Assembly: GCF_005870085.1 (NCBI RefSeq)
Contig: NZ_SZNM01000008.1
Location: 1 to 64,000, forward strand
Direction: 5' to 3'
Source: Aquibacillus sediminis
GTDB lineage: Bacteria > Bacillota > Bacilli > Bacillales > Amphibacillaceae
Length of the DNA: 64,000 nt
Positions 10,459-21,229 of this stretch are shown here, piece by piece. Every line of letters starts with the position of its first letter. Within the stretch, counting starts at the first letter, position 1. Below the pieces are notes generated by a model that saw only the letters and a program-made list of their open reading frames with translations, was not told the origin of the DNA and did no database searches. The position numbers and the translations under genes are program-made.

Positions 10459-12120
10459 ATGACTAAGTTTTCCAATTTAAATCGTGCCCAAACCTACCAA
10501 CGATTAACCGAGCAGGAATTAGATATTTTTGTTATTGGTGGTGGAATTACTGGGGCTGGGATCGCCTTAGATGCTGTCACACGTGGATTGAAAACAGGAC
10601 TTGTTGAAATGCAAGATTTTGCTGCAGGTACTTCCAGTCGCTCGACTAAGTTGATTCATGGTGGGCTTCGTTATTTAGAACAGAAAGAGTTCGCGATGGT
10701 TTCAGAAGTTGGCAAAGAAAGGGCAATTGTTTATGAAAATGGTCCCCATGTAACCAAACCAGAATGGATGCTTCTCCCTTTTTATAAGGATGGTAATTTA
10801 GGTCCTTTGAAGACCAATGCGGGCTTACGCCTATATGATTTTTTGGCAAAAGTGAAAAAAGACGAGCGACGAACGATGCTGTCGGATAAACAAGCATTAG
10901 AAAAAGAGCCATTATTAAAAAAAGAAAACCTAAAAGGTGCGGGCTTCTATGTTGAATATAAAACAGATGATGCTCGATTAACAATAGAAGTAATGAAACA
11001 AGCTGTAAAAAACGGTGCAATGGTTAATAACTATGCCAAAGTTGTTGACTTTATTTATGACCGAGCCAAAAAGATCAAAGGTGTTGTGATAGAAGATCAA
11101 ATTACCGGTCAACAATTCCAAGTCATGGCAAAAAAAATAATTAATGCAACTGGGCCATGGGTCGATCATATAAGAGACTTAGATGGTTCAAAACAAGGAA
11201 AGACATTACATCTAACTAAAGGTGTTCATCTCGTTTTTGATCAATCTGTATTTCCATTAAGGCAAGCGGTTTATTTTGATCATGTTGATGGCAGAATGAT
11301 CTTTGCAATTCCTCGTGGGGAAAAAAACTATGTCGGAACAACAGATACGACTTATCAATCAGAAATTGCTCACCCTGTTGTAACGCATGAGGATTGTGAT
11401 TATATAATCGATGCAATTAAACAGATGTTTCCAACTGTTCAAGTGACCCTTGATGATGTGGAATCAAGCTGGGCAGGTATTCGTCCGTTAATTGCAGAAG
11501 AGGGAAAAGATCCAAGTGAAGTATCGAGAAAAGATGAAATAATGGAAGCTGATTCAGGATTACTTTCGATTGCTGGTGGCAAATTAACAGGTTATCGTAA
11601 AATGGCAGAACAAGTAATCGACCAAGTCGTAAAACAATTTAAGCGAGACTATCACATTTTATATTCGGAATCAGTCACTAAGGATTTGCCAATTTCAGGC
11701 GGGGATGTTGGAGGTTCGAAAGGTTTTGAGACATTCAAACAAGAACAAATGGAACTTGCTAATCAATTAGGGATAGAGGAAGAAACGGCCTTACGTTGTG
11801 TGGACAGGTATGGATCTAATGTTCAAGTGGTATGGGATTACTACGAAACACTTCACAATCAAGCATTAGAAGCAGGAATCGATCGATTAGTATTTGCAGA
11901 ATTGCGATACGCGATTGATTATGAATGTGTCTATCAACCTGTTGACTTTTTCATTCGTCGAACAAGTGCATTATTTTTTGATATTGAATGGGTAAAGCGT
12001 TACAAAGATGCGGTAGCAAATTATATGGATCAAGTGTTTAAATGGAGTAAAGAACAGAAAAAATTTTACTTGCGAGAATTAGAAGAAGTGATCGACGAAG
12101 CGGTTCATCCAGTTGAATGA
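10459..12120 (+). CDS. glpD: Aerobic glycerol-3-phosphate dehydrogenase
   Basis: An FAD enzyme that oxidises glycerol 3-phosphate to dihydroxyacetone phosphate at the membrane, feeding the TpiA step encoded at 27.6 kb. 553 aa. The dinucleotide-binding motif VIGGGITGAGIALDA is at residues ~23-37, followed by SSRSTKLIHGGLRYLE; the C-terminal DAO region has SIAGGKLTGYRKMAE. ATG 10459 follows GAAGGAG. It works with the upstream glpK; an antiterminator-like hairpin precedes it. Confidence 0.97.
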   Translation: MTKFSNLNRAQTYQRLTEQELDIFVIGGGITGAGIALDAVTRGLKTGLVEMQDFAAGTSSRSTKLIHGGLRYLEQKEFAMVSEVGKERAIVYENGPHVTKPEWMLLPFYKDGNLGPLKTNAGLRLYDFLAKVKKDERRTMLSDKQALEKEPLLKKENLKGAGFYVEYKTDDARLTIEVMKQAVKNGAMVNNYAKVVDFIYDRAKKIKGVVIEDQITGQQFQVMAKKIINATGPWVDHIRDLDGSKQGKTLHLTKGVHLVFDQSVFPLRQAVYFDHVDGRMIFAIPRGEKNYVGTTDTTYQSEIAHPVVTHEDCDYIIDAIKQMFPTVQVTLDDVESSWAGIRPLIAEEGKDPSEVSRKDEIMEADSGLLSIAGGKLTGYRKMAEQVIDQVVKQFKRDYHILYSESVTKDLPISGGDVGGSKGFETFKQEQMELANQLGIEEETALRCVDRYGSNVQVVWDYYETLHNQALEAGIDRLVFAELRYAIDYECVYQPVDFFIRRTSALFFDIEWVKRYKDAVANYMDQVFKWSKEQKKFYLRELEEVIDEAVHPVE

Positions 12121-12557
12121 AGCGTAATATAAGATGAGAAGTTTGAACGTTCGTAAGGCGATCAACTGGATTGTCATTCATGTTGATCTTAATCGTGTAA
12201 CTAGGGCATCTAGCGGAATGTGGGACCGGATCAAGACATGGGGCGGTTCTTCATTCCGCTATTTTCTTATTTTACACTCTTTTTAGTGGTTGAGCGGTTT
12301 ATAGTTCCCTTATTTGCCTGTTTTAAGTATTATTTTACCTAAATAGGCTTCATTAACGGAATCTCGAACCACCTCGTCATGATTTTTACCATTTTTTAGG
12401 GGATTAGCGGAACTAGGAACCACTCTTTCTGCTTAGGTTTCTTATCCTGTAGTTCACGTGGTAGTGGCTCACCCTCTATGATTTCACATTCAATATATGC
12501 CGGTCCTTGCATTTTTCAGTTGCTCTTGTATAGGCTCTATAAACTTATCTCCCAACT
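12121..12557. other. Intergenic region with GCGGA palindromes and a possible decayed small ORF
   Basis: Between the convergent glpD and panE-like genes. agcggaatg...cattccgct forms a strong inverted repeat (about 12213-12263), followed by further tagcggaa/ccgct fragments. On the minus strand a frame opens from TTG 12555, two bases after the panE-like stop, runs ~21 codons (KFIEPIQEQLKNA), and seems to continue in another frame (IECEIIEGEPLPRELQDKK) to a stop near 12399. This may be a frameshifted remnant of a small conserved protein. Confidence 0.35.
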
Positions 12558-13472
12558 CTATCCTCTTTCAAATGGCTTGATCATCCCATAAATTGTTTCC
12601 GTATAAGGAAGCTGTAAGCCAGCGTCTTTAGCTAAGCGTAGTGCTCCACCTTGCAGATGTTCTACTTCAAGCGGGAGCCCTTTACGGCGATCTTGATGCA
12701 TGGATGACGTTGCTTTTGGATCAAAATTATGTAACTGCTTGACGCCTCTTTCGACCTGTTCAGTTGTAATGTTGATCCCATATGCATTGGCTAGTTGTTT
12801 CATTTCTTCTAATACACGTTCAGCAATTTGTAGTGTTTGTGGATATTTTCTTACCTCTCCAATAGCTAAATTGGTTGCGGTCGTAATACCTGAGAAAGCA
12901 GAGATAAACACATACTTGCTCCACATGGTGAATGAAATATCTGTGCTTAACAGCGCATCCATATTTGCCTGTTCTGATAGACTTGCAAGTTGATCGCAAA
13001 TGGCTGTTTGTGATGGTTGGAGAGGTCCAAATTTAATTGCATGGGATGAACTTGAATGGACCACATTGCCGTCTTCATCTAATGTGGAAATGAGGCTTGC
13101 TGTTCCACCAAGTACAGCTTCTTCCCCTAATTCGCTTTGTAGTGTCATAATATGTTCGATTCCATTTAAAATGGGAAGTACTTTGGCACCTTTAGAAACT
13201 AAGACCTTTAACTGTTCGATTGTATTAGGTAAATGATAGCCTTTCACGGCAAGAAGTACGAGATCGACTTGATCAATAGCATCAACACGATCAACGACGG
13301 TTGGCTGTTTAAGTGTATAGTTTCCTTTTACACTATGTATGGATAGTCCATTTGTACGAAGTTGCTGTGCACGCTTTGGTCTGACTAAAAAAGTGACGGG
13401 CTGACCTACTTGTTCCCATCTAGCTCCAAAATAAGCTCCAAGTGCTCCTGCACCCAAAATGACAATTTTCAT
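12558..13472 (-). CDS. Ketopantoate reductase family protein (PanE/ApbA-like)
   Basis: A 304-aa NADP-dependent 2-dehydropantoate 2-reductase-like enzyme; the canonical reaction is ketopantoate to pantoate in CoA synthesis. The N-terminal Rossmann motif ILGAGALGAYFGARW is followed by the conserved PILNGIEH segment (residues ~99-106). The C-terminal helical domain ends with a KGLPLEVEHLQGG-type substrate segment. Bacillaceae often encode two paralogues, so panE or a paralogue cannot be decided. It is a single gene, convergent with glpD. SD AGGAGG precedes the ATG. Confidence 0.85.
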   Translation of the reverse strand: MKIVILGAGALGAYFGARWEQVGQPVTFLVRPKRAQQLRTNGLSIHSVKGNYTLKQPTVVDRVDAIDQVDLVLLAVKGYHLPNTIEQLKVLVSKGAKVLPILNGIEHIMTLQSELGEEAVLGGTASLISTLDEDGNVVHSSSSHAIKFGPLQPSQTAICDQLASLSEQANMDALLSTDISFTMWSKYVFISAFSGITTATNLAIGEVRKYPQTLQIAERVLEEMKQLANAYGINITTEQVERGVKQLHNFDPKATSSMHQDRRKGLPLEVEHLQGGALRLAKDAGLQLPYTETIYGMIKPFERG

Positions 13473-13654
13473 AATAAATACCTCCTAGTTTGCCTTACCT
13501 ATATTGTATTCGACTAAGAAGAAAACACAAAATAGTTTGACTATTTAGAGGTGCTGGGATTTATTGTCTCCATTAAAAAAACGTTTCTATATTAAATTCA
13601 AAAAATGTGTTATACTTCAAAACGATAGAAATAGATTATGAGTGGGGGAGACGA

Positions 13655-14674
13655 ATGCTGACAACTGTTGAACATCAAAGACAAGATAAATTAAATAATG
13701 TTATCCCCTTCATTCCTGACGGTGATTTTTACTTTACAAAAGGTGTGGAAGCATTTCAAAAACGCAAATTCCAGGTTGCGGTAAAATGGTTGAAAAAAGC
13801 GATTGAATCATCACCAAATGAACCTTTATACCAATGTCAACTATCGATTATATATACAGAAATTGGTTCCTATCATATGGCTAATCAAATTTTGACAGAA
13901 GTTTTAGAAGCGCATGGGGATCATTACGTGGATTGTTATTATTTAATTGCGAACAATTATGCCCATCTTGGTTTATTAACAGATGCCAAGAAAAAAATAA
14001 AACTTTACTTACAAAAAGCTCCTGATGGCGACTTTGTTGAGGAAGCTAATGAGTTATTATCTGTTATTGATATTGAAAACGACCAAGACGACGATCTCGG
14101 TGATGACTGGATGCTTGATGAAGAGGATGAACTACTAATCTATCAAGAGACAGTGTTTTTCCATCTTGAGCGACAAGAATGGGACAAGGCTATTGCTTTA
14201 TTAGAAGAAATGAGAGTCATGTTCCCAGACCATCCGCAGTCAAAACATGAGTACAGTTTCGCTTTATTTTTCTCAGGTAAACAGGATGAGGCAATTCAAT
14301 ATGAATTACAGTGGTTAAAAGAAGATCCTCAGTCACTGTTTTGTCAGTCCAATTTAGCTGTGTTTTACCATGAACAAAATAGACCTGAACAAGCGCTTGT
14401 TCACATAGAATCTCTAAAAAATGTGTATCCTATACATGAACAGCAGAAATTAAAAATTGCAACGACACTAGCTCGGACAGGTCATTATCATGAAGCATAT
14501 GATCGTTTTAAAATCTTACCTAAAGCGAAATTAACCGGCCATGTCTCTTATTATAAATGGTTTAGTGTGGCTGCTTTTCAAGTTGGGAATCAGGATGAAG
14601 CGACATCACTTTGGGAAGAAGGAAAACAAAAACATCAATTTTTAAAAAAAGAAGTACATCCATGGTTACAATAG
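13655..14674 (+). CDS. yvcD: Tetratricopeptide-repeat protein YvcD
   Basis: A 339-aa soluble protein made mostly of TPR-type helical pairs (residues ~25-140 and ~180-330, e.g. EAFQKRKFQVAVKWLKKAIE), with an acidic linker (NDQDDDLGDDWMLDEEDE) near residues 140-158. ATG 13655 is preferred over the upstream in-frame ATG 13607 because GGGGGAG lies just before it. It precedes trxB as in B. subtilis. A protein-protein scaffold role is inferred; specific function unknown. Confidence 0.85.
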   Translation: MLTTVEHQRQDKLNNVIPFIPDGDFYFTKGVEAFQKRKFQVAVKWLKKAIESSPNEPLYQCQLSIIYTEIGSYHMANQILTEVLEAHGDHYVDCYYLIANNYAHLGLLTDAKKKIKLYLQKAPDGDFVEEANELLSVIDIENDQDDDLGDDWMLDEEDELLIYQETVFFHLERQEWDKAIALLEEMRVMFPDHPQSKHEYSFALFFSGKQDEAIQYELQWLKEDPQSLFCQSNLAVFYHEQNRPEQALVHIESLKNVYPIHEQQKLKIATTLARTGHYHEAYDRFKILPKAKLTGHVSYYKWFSVAAFQVGNQDEATSLWEEGKQKHQFLKKEVHPWLQ

Positions 14675-14765
14675 TAAAACCATACTAATACCATGGGGGA
14701 TATGAGCAGAATAGTAGACCTAAGAAGTGTTTCGTATCATAATATGTGTGAAACATAGCTATTAG

Positions 14766-15731
<966 letters not shown>

Positions 15732-15852
15732 TTCTTTACGAATGTGTAATACAACATTAATATAAATTAATTCTGTTGTAACACGGATGAAACATTTATT
15801 GGTTATAATGGGGTTAACTAATTGACCCCCTTTTAATAAATAAATGTTAACG

Positions 15853-15884
15853 CACAGGTGTATCATACACCTGTGTATTTTTTT
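15853..15884 (+). terminator. Intrinsic terminator downstream of trxB
   Basis: Perfect 10-bp stem CACAGGTGTA/TACACCTGTG with a 3-base loop and a following TATTTTTTT tract. Confidence 0.9.
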
Positions 15885-15900
15885 GTTGATTTATAAAAAA

Positions 15901-16500
15901 TTGGAGTGCGCATAAGCTGTATTATACGACACAACCTTCGTAATTGTGCTCGTTACTATTCTGAATGAAATATGTGATATAGCATCGCTACGGCAGAATA
16001 CTACGCTTTCCATGGGCACGGCCTCAGCTAACTTGGTAAAGAAAAGCACTTTACCAAGTGGATCTTCAGCTCGTGCTGTTCCCATAGGAGTCTCCGTATT
16101 CTGCCTTCGCTGGTATAAGTTTTCTGATTAGTGATAGATGTAATACTTTACAAATTCAACAATAAAGAATTTACTGTTATGTTGTGTATAACATGCCAAT
16201 TAACATATGGTTTTGTTAGTTTTAGCACTTAAAATCTTCAGAGTACTACAAAAAGCGGAGGAAATACACGGAGACTCCCGGGGCCCGGCAAGGGTTATGC
16301 AGGCGTTGTCCGACAAGGACGGTTTTAGCCTGTAATCCTTATAATCCATCGGTGAGACCCCGCAATGAGGTACGAATGAGGAGGCTCACCAGCCCCCCCA
16401 CAGGAAAGCGTAGTGTATTTCCGCAGCGACTTTTTAGCACTCTTTCTTTAGAAGAAGTTGCAAGTGTTATGTCGTATAATACAGCTAATGCGTACTAAAA
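15901..16500. repeat. Family A composite element, copy 3, with different terminal inverted repeats
   Basis: Terminal inverted repeats of ~30 bp (gcataagctgtattatacga at the left; tcgtataatacagctaatgc at the right) differ from those of copies 1, 2 and 5. The interior holds module M1 in minus orientation (~15985-16110) followed by module M2 in plus orientation (~16255-16430: ggaaatacacggagactccc ... gcgtagtgtatttccgcagcg), with an insertion-like segment at 16285-16350. Together with 16501-16571 it fills the trxB-yvcI gap. Confidence 0.7.
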
Positions 16501-16571
16501 AAATAAACTGCTAGATCAATTTGTGTACTGTTTCTTGAAAGAATTGGAGAAATTTAATAAATCACATAGAG

Positions 16572-16601
16572 TTGTGGGATTGGAATCATTCATTGTATAA
16601 T
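16572..16601 (+). promoter_or_regulatory. Candidate sigma-A promoter for the yvcI-rapZ-yvcK-whiA operon
   Basis: TTGTGG (16572-16577) and a consensus TATAAT (16596-16601) with an 18-bp spacer, about 105 bases before the yvcI start. Assigned by consensus match only. Confidence 0.55.
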
Positions 16602-16706
16602 AGTAGTAGTATTGTATTCAAAATACTATTTACTATGATTTACTTTGTAATAGATGTGAATATAACTCACATCTACTTGATATAGAGAAAGAAAAGAGTG
16701 ATGTAG

Positions 16707-17171
16707 TTGCGTAGAGTCACAAATTGTATAGTCAAACAAAATGATCAGATTTTAATGTTGAAAAAACCTAGACGAGGATGGTATGCCATGCCAGGAGGAA
16801 AAATGGAGCAGGGCGAAACCATTAAGGAATCAGTCGTTCGCGAGTATTGGGAAGAAACAGGATTAGAGCTTGTTGATCCTAAATTAATGGGAGCATTTAC
16901 CTTTTTAATCAAGGAACAGGATGAATTGATTCAAGAGTGGATGATGTTTACTTTTATGTGTCACCATACAGAAGGCTCACTTGTGGAAGAATGTGATGAA
17001 GGAGAATTGGAATGGGTACATATGAATGAAGTATTGACGAAGCCAATGGCTGAAGGCGACCGTCATATTTATTCCCATGTCCTTACAGATAAACATATGA
17101 TGTATGGAAAATTCACGTATACATCGGACTATCAATTAATCGACTATAGCCTTGATCGTGCGAATTCATAA
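16707..17171 (+). CDS. yvcI: Nudix hydrolase YvcI
   Basis: A 154-aa Nudix-family hydrolase (8-oxo-dGTP diphosphatase-like) acting on nucleoside diphosphate derivatives; true substrate unknown. The Nudix box begins GGKMEQGET and ends REYWEETGLEL at residues ~31-56, with all catalytic Glu residues. The TTG start has only a weak GAGTGATG upstream. It is first in yvcI-rapZ-yvcK-whiA, 15 bases before rapZ, as in B. subtilis. Confidence 0.9.
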   Translation: MRRVTNCIVKQNDQILMLKKPRRGWYAMPGGKMEQGETIKESVVREYWEETGLELVDPKLMGAFTFLIKEQDELIQEWMMFTFMCHHTEGSLVEECDEGELEWVHMNEVLTKPMAEGDRHIYSHVLTDKHMMYGKFTYTSDYQLIDYSLDRANS

Positions 17172-17186
17172 AAGGGGGAGATCGGC

Positions 17187-18071
17187 ATGGGTGTGACAGA
17201 AAATGATACAAAATTAGTCATTATTACAGGAATGTCTGGAGCAGGTAAGACTGTAGCCATTCAAAGCTTTGAGGATTTAGGGTATTACTGTGTGGATAAT
17301 TTACCCCCAACATTACTACCTAAATTTCTTGAGTTAATGAAAGATGCCAGTAATAACATTCAACAAGTAGCGGTTGTGATGGATTTACGCGGTAGAGAAT
17401 TCTTTGATACGTTATTCGATGCATTGGACCAAATAGGAAACCAAGATTGGTTAGAAGAACATATCCTATTTCTTGATGCAAAAGATCAATCGTTAGTGTC
17501 TCGTTACAAGGAAACAAGACGTTCTCACCCTCTTGCAAATAACGGACTGCCTTTGGAAGGAATTAATCAAGAACGGAAAATATTGGATGAACTGCGAGGA
17601 CGCGCCCACAATATTATCGACACAACTGATTTAAAACCAAAACAATTAAGAGAAAAAATCGTCAAGCGATACGGAGAAGAAGAACAGGAAATTTTCTCTG
17701 TCAATACGGTTTCTTTCGGCTTTAAATATGGCCTTCCAATTGATGCAGATTTAGTCTTTGATGTGCGTTTTCTACCAAACCCCCATTATATTGATCATAT
17801 GCGTCCACTAACAGGGTTGAATTCTGATGTTTCTTCTTATGTATTTAAATGGACAGATACGCAAATTTTTCTTCAAAAGGTTACCGACCTGCTTGAATTT
17901 ATGTTGCCCCAATATAAGAAAGAAGGAAAAAGTCAGCTGGTGATTGCGATTGGTTGTACTGGTGGACAACATCGTTCGGTAGCGATCGCTGAGTATCTAG
18001 CGAAACAATTTGCATCTAATTATATTACACATGTATCACACCGTGATATTGATAAAAGAAAGGGACATTAA
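17187..18071 (+). CDS. rapZ: RNase adapter/nucleotide-binding protein RapZ (YvcJ)
   Basis: A 294-aa P-loop protein of the RapZ/YvcJ family, which binds and hydrolyses nucleotides. In E. coli RapZ regulates glmS through small RNAs; in B. subtilis YvcJ affects competence. Walker A GMSGAGKT is at residues 15-22, and the C-terminal domain carries the signature [26 protein letters not shown] precedes ATG 17187. The yvcK start follows after 3 bases. Confidence 0.95.
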   Translation: MGVTENDTKLVIITGMSGAGKTVAIQSFEDLGYYCVDNLPPTLLPKFLELMKDASNNIQQVAVVMDLRGREFFDTLFDALDQIGNQDWLEEHILFLDAKDQSLVSRYKETRRSHPLANNGLPLEGINQERKILDELRGRAHNIIDTTDLKPKQLREKIVKRYGEEEQEIFSVNTVSFGFKYGLPIDADLVFDVRFLPNPHYIDHMRPLTGLNSDVSSYVFKWTDTQIFLQKVTDLLEFMLPQYKKEGKSQLVIAIGCTGGQHRSVAIAEYLAKQFASNYITHVSHRDIDKRKGH

Positions 18072-18074
18072 TCG

Positions 18075-19028
18075 ATGACACAGAATAAGCAGCCACACGT
18101 AGTAGTACTTGGTGGCGGAACAGGAATGCCAGTACTCTTAAGAGGGTTAAAAGATTATCCAATCGATTTATCTGCCATCGTTACGGTTGCCGATGATGGT
18201 GGGAGTACAGGGATTTTACGGTCTGAACTTGCTATACCTGCACCAGGAGACATTCGAAATGTACTTGCTGCATTGTCTGATGTGGAACCGATGTTAATGG
18301 AACTTTTTCAGCATCGTTTTAAACATGGTAATGGCCTTTCTGGTCACTCGATGGGTAATTTACTGTTGGCAGCAATGACGTCTGTAACTGGCGATTTTTA
18401 CCACGGTATTAAGGAAATTTCACGTGTGTTAAATGTGAAAGGAAAAATTTACCCAATTGCAAATCAAAATATGTTTCTACATGCCGAAATGGAAGATGGT
18501 GAAATTGTAACAGGTGAATCCAATATACCACTCGCAAACAAACCAATTAAACGAGTGTTCCTTAAGCCGGAACCAGTGCTTCCATTACCAGAAGCGATTC
18601 AAGCAGTGGAAGAAGCTGATTTAGTCGTCATTGCCCCAGGAAGTCTTTATACAAGTACATTACCTAATATGATTGTTCCGCAGATAGGGGATGCATTACG
18701 ACATACTAAAGGAAAAGTGGTCTATGTGTGCAATGTGATGACGCAGGAAGGCGAAACAAATGGTTATTCAGCAGCAGATCATGTGCAAGCTATTACCGAT
18801 CATGTTGGGGATGGATGTATTCATTCAGTGGTTGTTCATAACAAACCGATTGAAGGCGATGTACGAAAACTATATGCCAAAGAAAATGCGGAACCTGTTA
18901 TTTATGACACAGATCGGTTGATTCAAATGGGGTTAGAAATCATTGAAGCTGATATCATAGACTATAATAAAAAAATGTTACGCCATAATACATCAAAGGT
19001 TGCGAAATTATTGTATTCATTACTATAA
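18075..19028 (+). CDS. yvcK: Gluconeogenesis factor YvcK (CofD-like)
   Basis: A 317-aa member of the YvcK/CofD-like family, needed in B. subtilis for growth and normal shape on gluconeogenic carbon sources, binding UDP-sugars. The N-terminal GGGTGMPVLLRGLK and TVADDGGSTGILR motifs are diagnostic, as are NLLLAAMT and APGSLYTS(T)LPN. It is tightly coupled to rapZ and followed by whiA after ~39 bases. Confidence 0.95.
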   Translation: MTQNKQPHVVVLGGGTGMPVLLRGLKDYPIDLSAIVTVADDGGSTGILRSELAIPAPGDIRNVLAALSDVEPMLMELFQHRFKHGNGLSGHSMGNLLLAAMTSVTGDFYHGIKEISRVLNVKGKIYPIANQNMFLHAEMEDGEIVTGESNIPLANKPIKRVFLKPEPVLPLPEAIQAVEEADLVVIAPGSLYTSTLPNMIVPQIGDALRHTKGKVVYVCNVMTQEGETNGYSAADHVQAITDHVGDGCIHSVVVHNKPIEGDVRKLYAKENAEPVIYDTDRLIQMGLEIIEADIIDYNKKMLRHNTSKVAKLLYSLL

Positions 19029-19067
19029 AAACGCTAGTGGAATCACAGTCACAGGGAGGTGAGATAG

Positions 19068-20015
19068 TTGTCATTTGCTTCAGATATAAAAAAAGAATTA
19101 ACCAAAATAGAAAATGATACGTGTTGTTCGCATGCAGAAATGGCAGCATTGATCCGAATGAATGGCGCTGTTTCTTTGTCAAGACAGGGATATATGTTAG
19201 ATGTACAAACAGAAAATGCTGCGATTGCAAGAAGGATCTATGTTTTAATTAAATCTCTCTATGACTTTCCAGTTGAGCTACTCGTTCGTAAAAAAATGAA
19301 ATTGAAAAAAAACAATGTGTATATTGTGCGTATGAAAGATAGTGTACGTGAATTGTTATCACAGTTAGAAATTTTAGAAGAGCCTTTTACGTTAGTTCGA
19401 GAAATTTCGGATAAGTATACGACAAAAGATTGTTGCCGCGCTGCCTATTTAAGAGGTGCCTTTTTAGCAGGTGGTTCTGTCAATAATCCAGAGACATCTT
19501 CTTATCATTTAGAAATCTTTAACCTTTATCAAGAGCATAATGATTCATTGTGTGAGTTAATGAATTCATTTGGTTTGCACGCCAAAATCCTTGAACGGAA
19601 AAAGGGGTTTATAACGTATATTAAAGAGGCAGAAAAAATTACCGAGTTTCTTAATTATATTGGTGCACATCAAGCACTATTAAAATTTGAAGATGTACGA
19701 ATTGTAAGGGATATGCGTAATTCTGTTAATCGCTTAGTGAACTGTGAGACAGCTAACTTAAATAAGACGATTGGTGCCGCTTTTCGTCAAGTCGAGAATA
19801 TCCGTTTCATTGAAAAAACAGTCGGCTTAGAAAGTCTGCCAGACAAATTACAGGAGATTGCCCGGTTGCGAGTTCAGCACCAAGATGTATCACTAAAAGA
19901 ACTAGGGGAACTCGTCTCAACAGGGAAAATAAGTAAGTCAGGTATTAATCACAGATTGCGGAAAATTGATGAATTCGCAGAAAAAATCAGAAGTGGGGAA
20001 ACGATACAAAATTAA
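19068..20015 (+). CDS. whiA: DNA-binding protein WhiA
   Basis: A 315-aa WhiA protein: a degenerate LAGLIDADG-like N-terminal domain ([21 protein letters not shown]-type core near residues 127-147) plus a C-terminal helix-turn-helix ([25 protein letters not shown]). It affects cell division and chromosome segregation in B. subtilis. The homing-endonuclease fold here is ancestral and does not imply nuclease activity. TTG 19068 follows GGAGGTG. A terminator-like hairpin lies after the gene. Confidence 0.95.
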   Translation: MSFASDIKKELTKIENDTCCSHAEMAALIRMNGAVSLSRQGYMLDVQTENAAIARRIYVLIKSLYDFPVELLVRKKMKLKKNNVYIVRMKDSVRELLSQLEILEEPFTLVREISDKYTTKDCCRAAYLRGAFLAGGSVNNPETSSYHLEIFNLYQEHNDSLCELMNSFGLHAKILERKKGFITYIKEAEKITEFLNYIGAHQALLKFEDVRIVRDMRNSVNRLVNCETANLNKTIGAAFRQVENIRFIEKTVGLESLPDKLQEIARLRVQHQDVSLKELGELVSTGKISKSGINHRLRKIDEFAEKIRSGETIQN

Positions 20016-20037
20016 AGAAAATAACTTATTAGGTTAA

Positions 20038-20103
20038 TTTACTTTCCCATTTTATCGTGCTATAATTGCTTAAGCTCTCTTAGTAAATAAGAGAGTATTT
20101 TTT
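20038..20103 (+). promoter_or_regulatory. Promoter-like sequence followed by a terminator hairpin between whiA and crh
   Basis: TTTACT (20038-20043) and TATAAT (20061-20066) are separated by 17 bp. Almost at the predicted transcription start, CTCTCTTA/TAAGAGAG (20075-20095) forms a perfect hairpin followed by TATTTTTT. The hairpin most simply ends the whiA transcript; if the promoter is real, crh transcription would have to pass it. Confidence 0.5.
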
Positions 20104-20152
20104 ACAATAGATTGACAGCGCTTTCTGTAGGGCGGAGAAAGGGGTAAAAACA

Positions 20153-20410
20153 TTGGTGAGAAAATCTGTTGTTGTAGAATTAGAATCAGGTCTGCAAGCT
20201 AGGCCAGCTGCTGACTTTGTAAAAAAGGCAAACCAGTATGCAGCAGAACTATTTATTGAAAAAGATACGAAAAGAATTAATGCAAAAAGTATTATGGGTT
20301 TGATGAGTTTAGCGATTGCAAGTGGAGATCAAATCGAGTTAATTGCAGATGGCTCGGATGACCAGACTGCAGTCGATGAATTAATAGCCTTTATATCAGA
20401 TAAAAAATAG
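20153..20410 (+). CDS. crh: Catabolite repression HPr-like protein Crh
   Basis: An 85-aa HPr paralogue used only for regulation. The PTS His15 is replaced by Gln15 (GLQARPA), while the HPrK target Ser46 is kept in KSIMGLMSLA. Ser-P-Crh acts as a co-repressor of CcpA in B. subtilis. TTG 20153 gives the same length and MV start as B. subtilis Crh. The real HPr (His16, Ser47) is at 34948-35217 and HprK at 4.0 kb. Convergent with clpP across a shared terminator. Confidence 0.95.
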   Translation: MVRKSVVVELESGLQARPAADFVKKANQYAAELFIEKDTKRINAKSIMGLMSLAIASGDQIELIADGSDDQTAVDELIAFISDKK

Positions 20411-20437
20411 CCCTTCCTTTAAGAAAGGGCTATTTTT
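20404..20437. terminator. Bidirectional terminator between crh and clpP
   Basis: aaaatagcccttt/aaagggctatttt hairpin with A-tract before and T-tract after, serving both convergent genes. Confidence 0.9.
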
Positions 20438-20445
20438 ATTGGAAC

Positions 20446-21027
20446 TTATTTATTTTCCATTACTTTATCAATAAGTCCGTATTCTTTTGCTTTTGGTGCT
20501 TCCATGAAGTTATCACGCTCAGTATCACGTTCGATTACTTCTAATGGTTGGCCAGTACGTTCAGATAAAATTTTGTTCAACTTACTACGCATTTCAATAA
20601 TACGTTTTGCATGAATTTGGATATCTGTAGCTTGACCTTGTGTACCACCAAGCGGTTGGTGAATCATAACTTCACTGTTAGGAAGTGCATAGCGTTTTCC
20701 TGGTTCACCAGCTGCAAGTAAGAATGCACCCATTGATGCTGCCATACCAATACAAATAGTAGAAACATTTGGCTTAATGAACTGCATCGTATCATAGATC
20801 GCCATACCAGCTGTAATCGATCCGCCTGGAGAGTTGATGTATAGAGAAATATCTTTATCAGGATCTTCTGCAGCTAGGAAAAGTAACTGAGAAACAATAC
20901 TGTTGGCAACATTGTCATCAATGCCACTACCTAACATAATAATTCTGTCTTTCAAAAGTCTAGAGTAAATATCATATGCACGTTCTCCGCGGTTCGTTTG
21001 TTCAATAACTGTAGGTATTAAATTCAT
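20446..21027 (-). CDS. clpP: ATP-dependent Clp protease proteolytic subunit
   Basis: Serine protease subunit that forms tetradecamers with ClpC/ClpX. 193 aa. Catalytic triad Ser98 (GMAASMG), His123 (MIHQPLGG) and Asp172 (ERDNFMEA) are all present, and the N-terminal LIPTVIEQ axial-pore segment is intact. SD AAAGGAGGAG precedes the ATG. A CtsR box covers the promoter, so heat-shock control is expected. Confidence 0.98.
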   Translation of the reverse strand: MNLIPTVIEQTNRGERAYDIYSRLLKDRIIMLGSGIDDNVANSIVSQLLFLAAEDPDKDISLYINSPGGSITAGMAIYDTMQFIKPNVSTICIGMAASMGAFLLAAGEPGKRYALPNSEVMIHQPLGGTQGQATDIQIHAKRIIEMRSKLNKILSERTGQPLEVIERDTERDNFMEAPKAKEYGLIDKVMENK

Positions 21028-21079
21028 TCGGAATCTCCTCCTTTAACATAATTATGTATCATATGAAGTAACTACTTTT

Positions 21080-21109
21080 ATCTTACCTAAATGGTCAGAT
21101 AAGGTCAAA
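21080..21109 (-). promoter_or_regulatory. clpP promoter overlapped by a CtsR operator
   Basis: On the minus strand TTGACC (21108-21103) and TAAGAT (21085-21080) are separated by exactly 17 bp. On the plus strand GGTCAGA-TAA-GGTCAAA (21093-21109) matches the CtsR heptad direct repeat with its 3-bp spacer. The operator covers the -35 box and spacer, consistent with repression by promoter occlusion. The ctsR gene is outside this window. Confidence 0.85.
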
Positions 21110-21229
21110 CGAAAAGATTGATGTTGTTACAAATATGTATAATCTACCACTTGACCCAAAGCATACTAACTTCATCATTCCCCATTTTTAAATAAATAAA
21201 CTAACTTGTCTAGTATAAAATGCTAATTC

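Noticed and set aside
19068-20015. A second homing endonuclease (LAGLIDADG-like fold)
   Set aside because: The protein is WhiA, which has a degenerate LAGLIDADG-like domain plus a helix-turn-helix and sits in its conserved operon.
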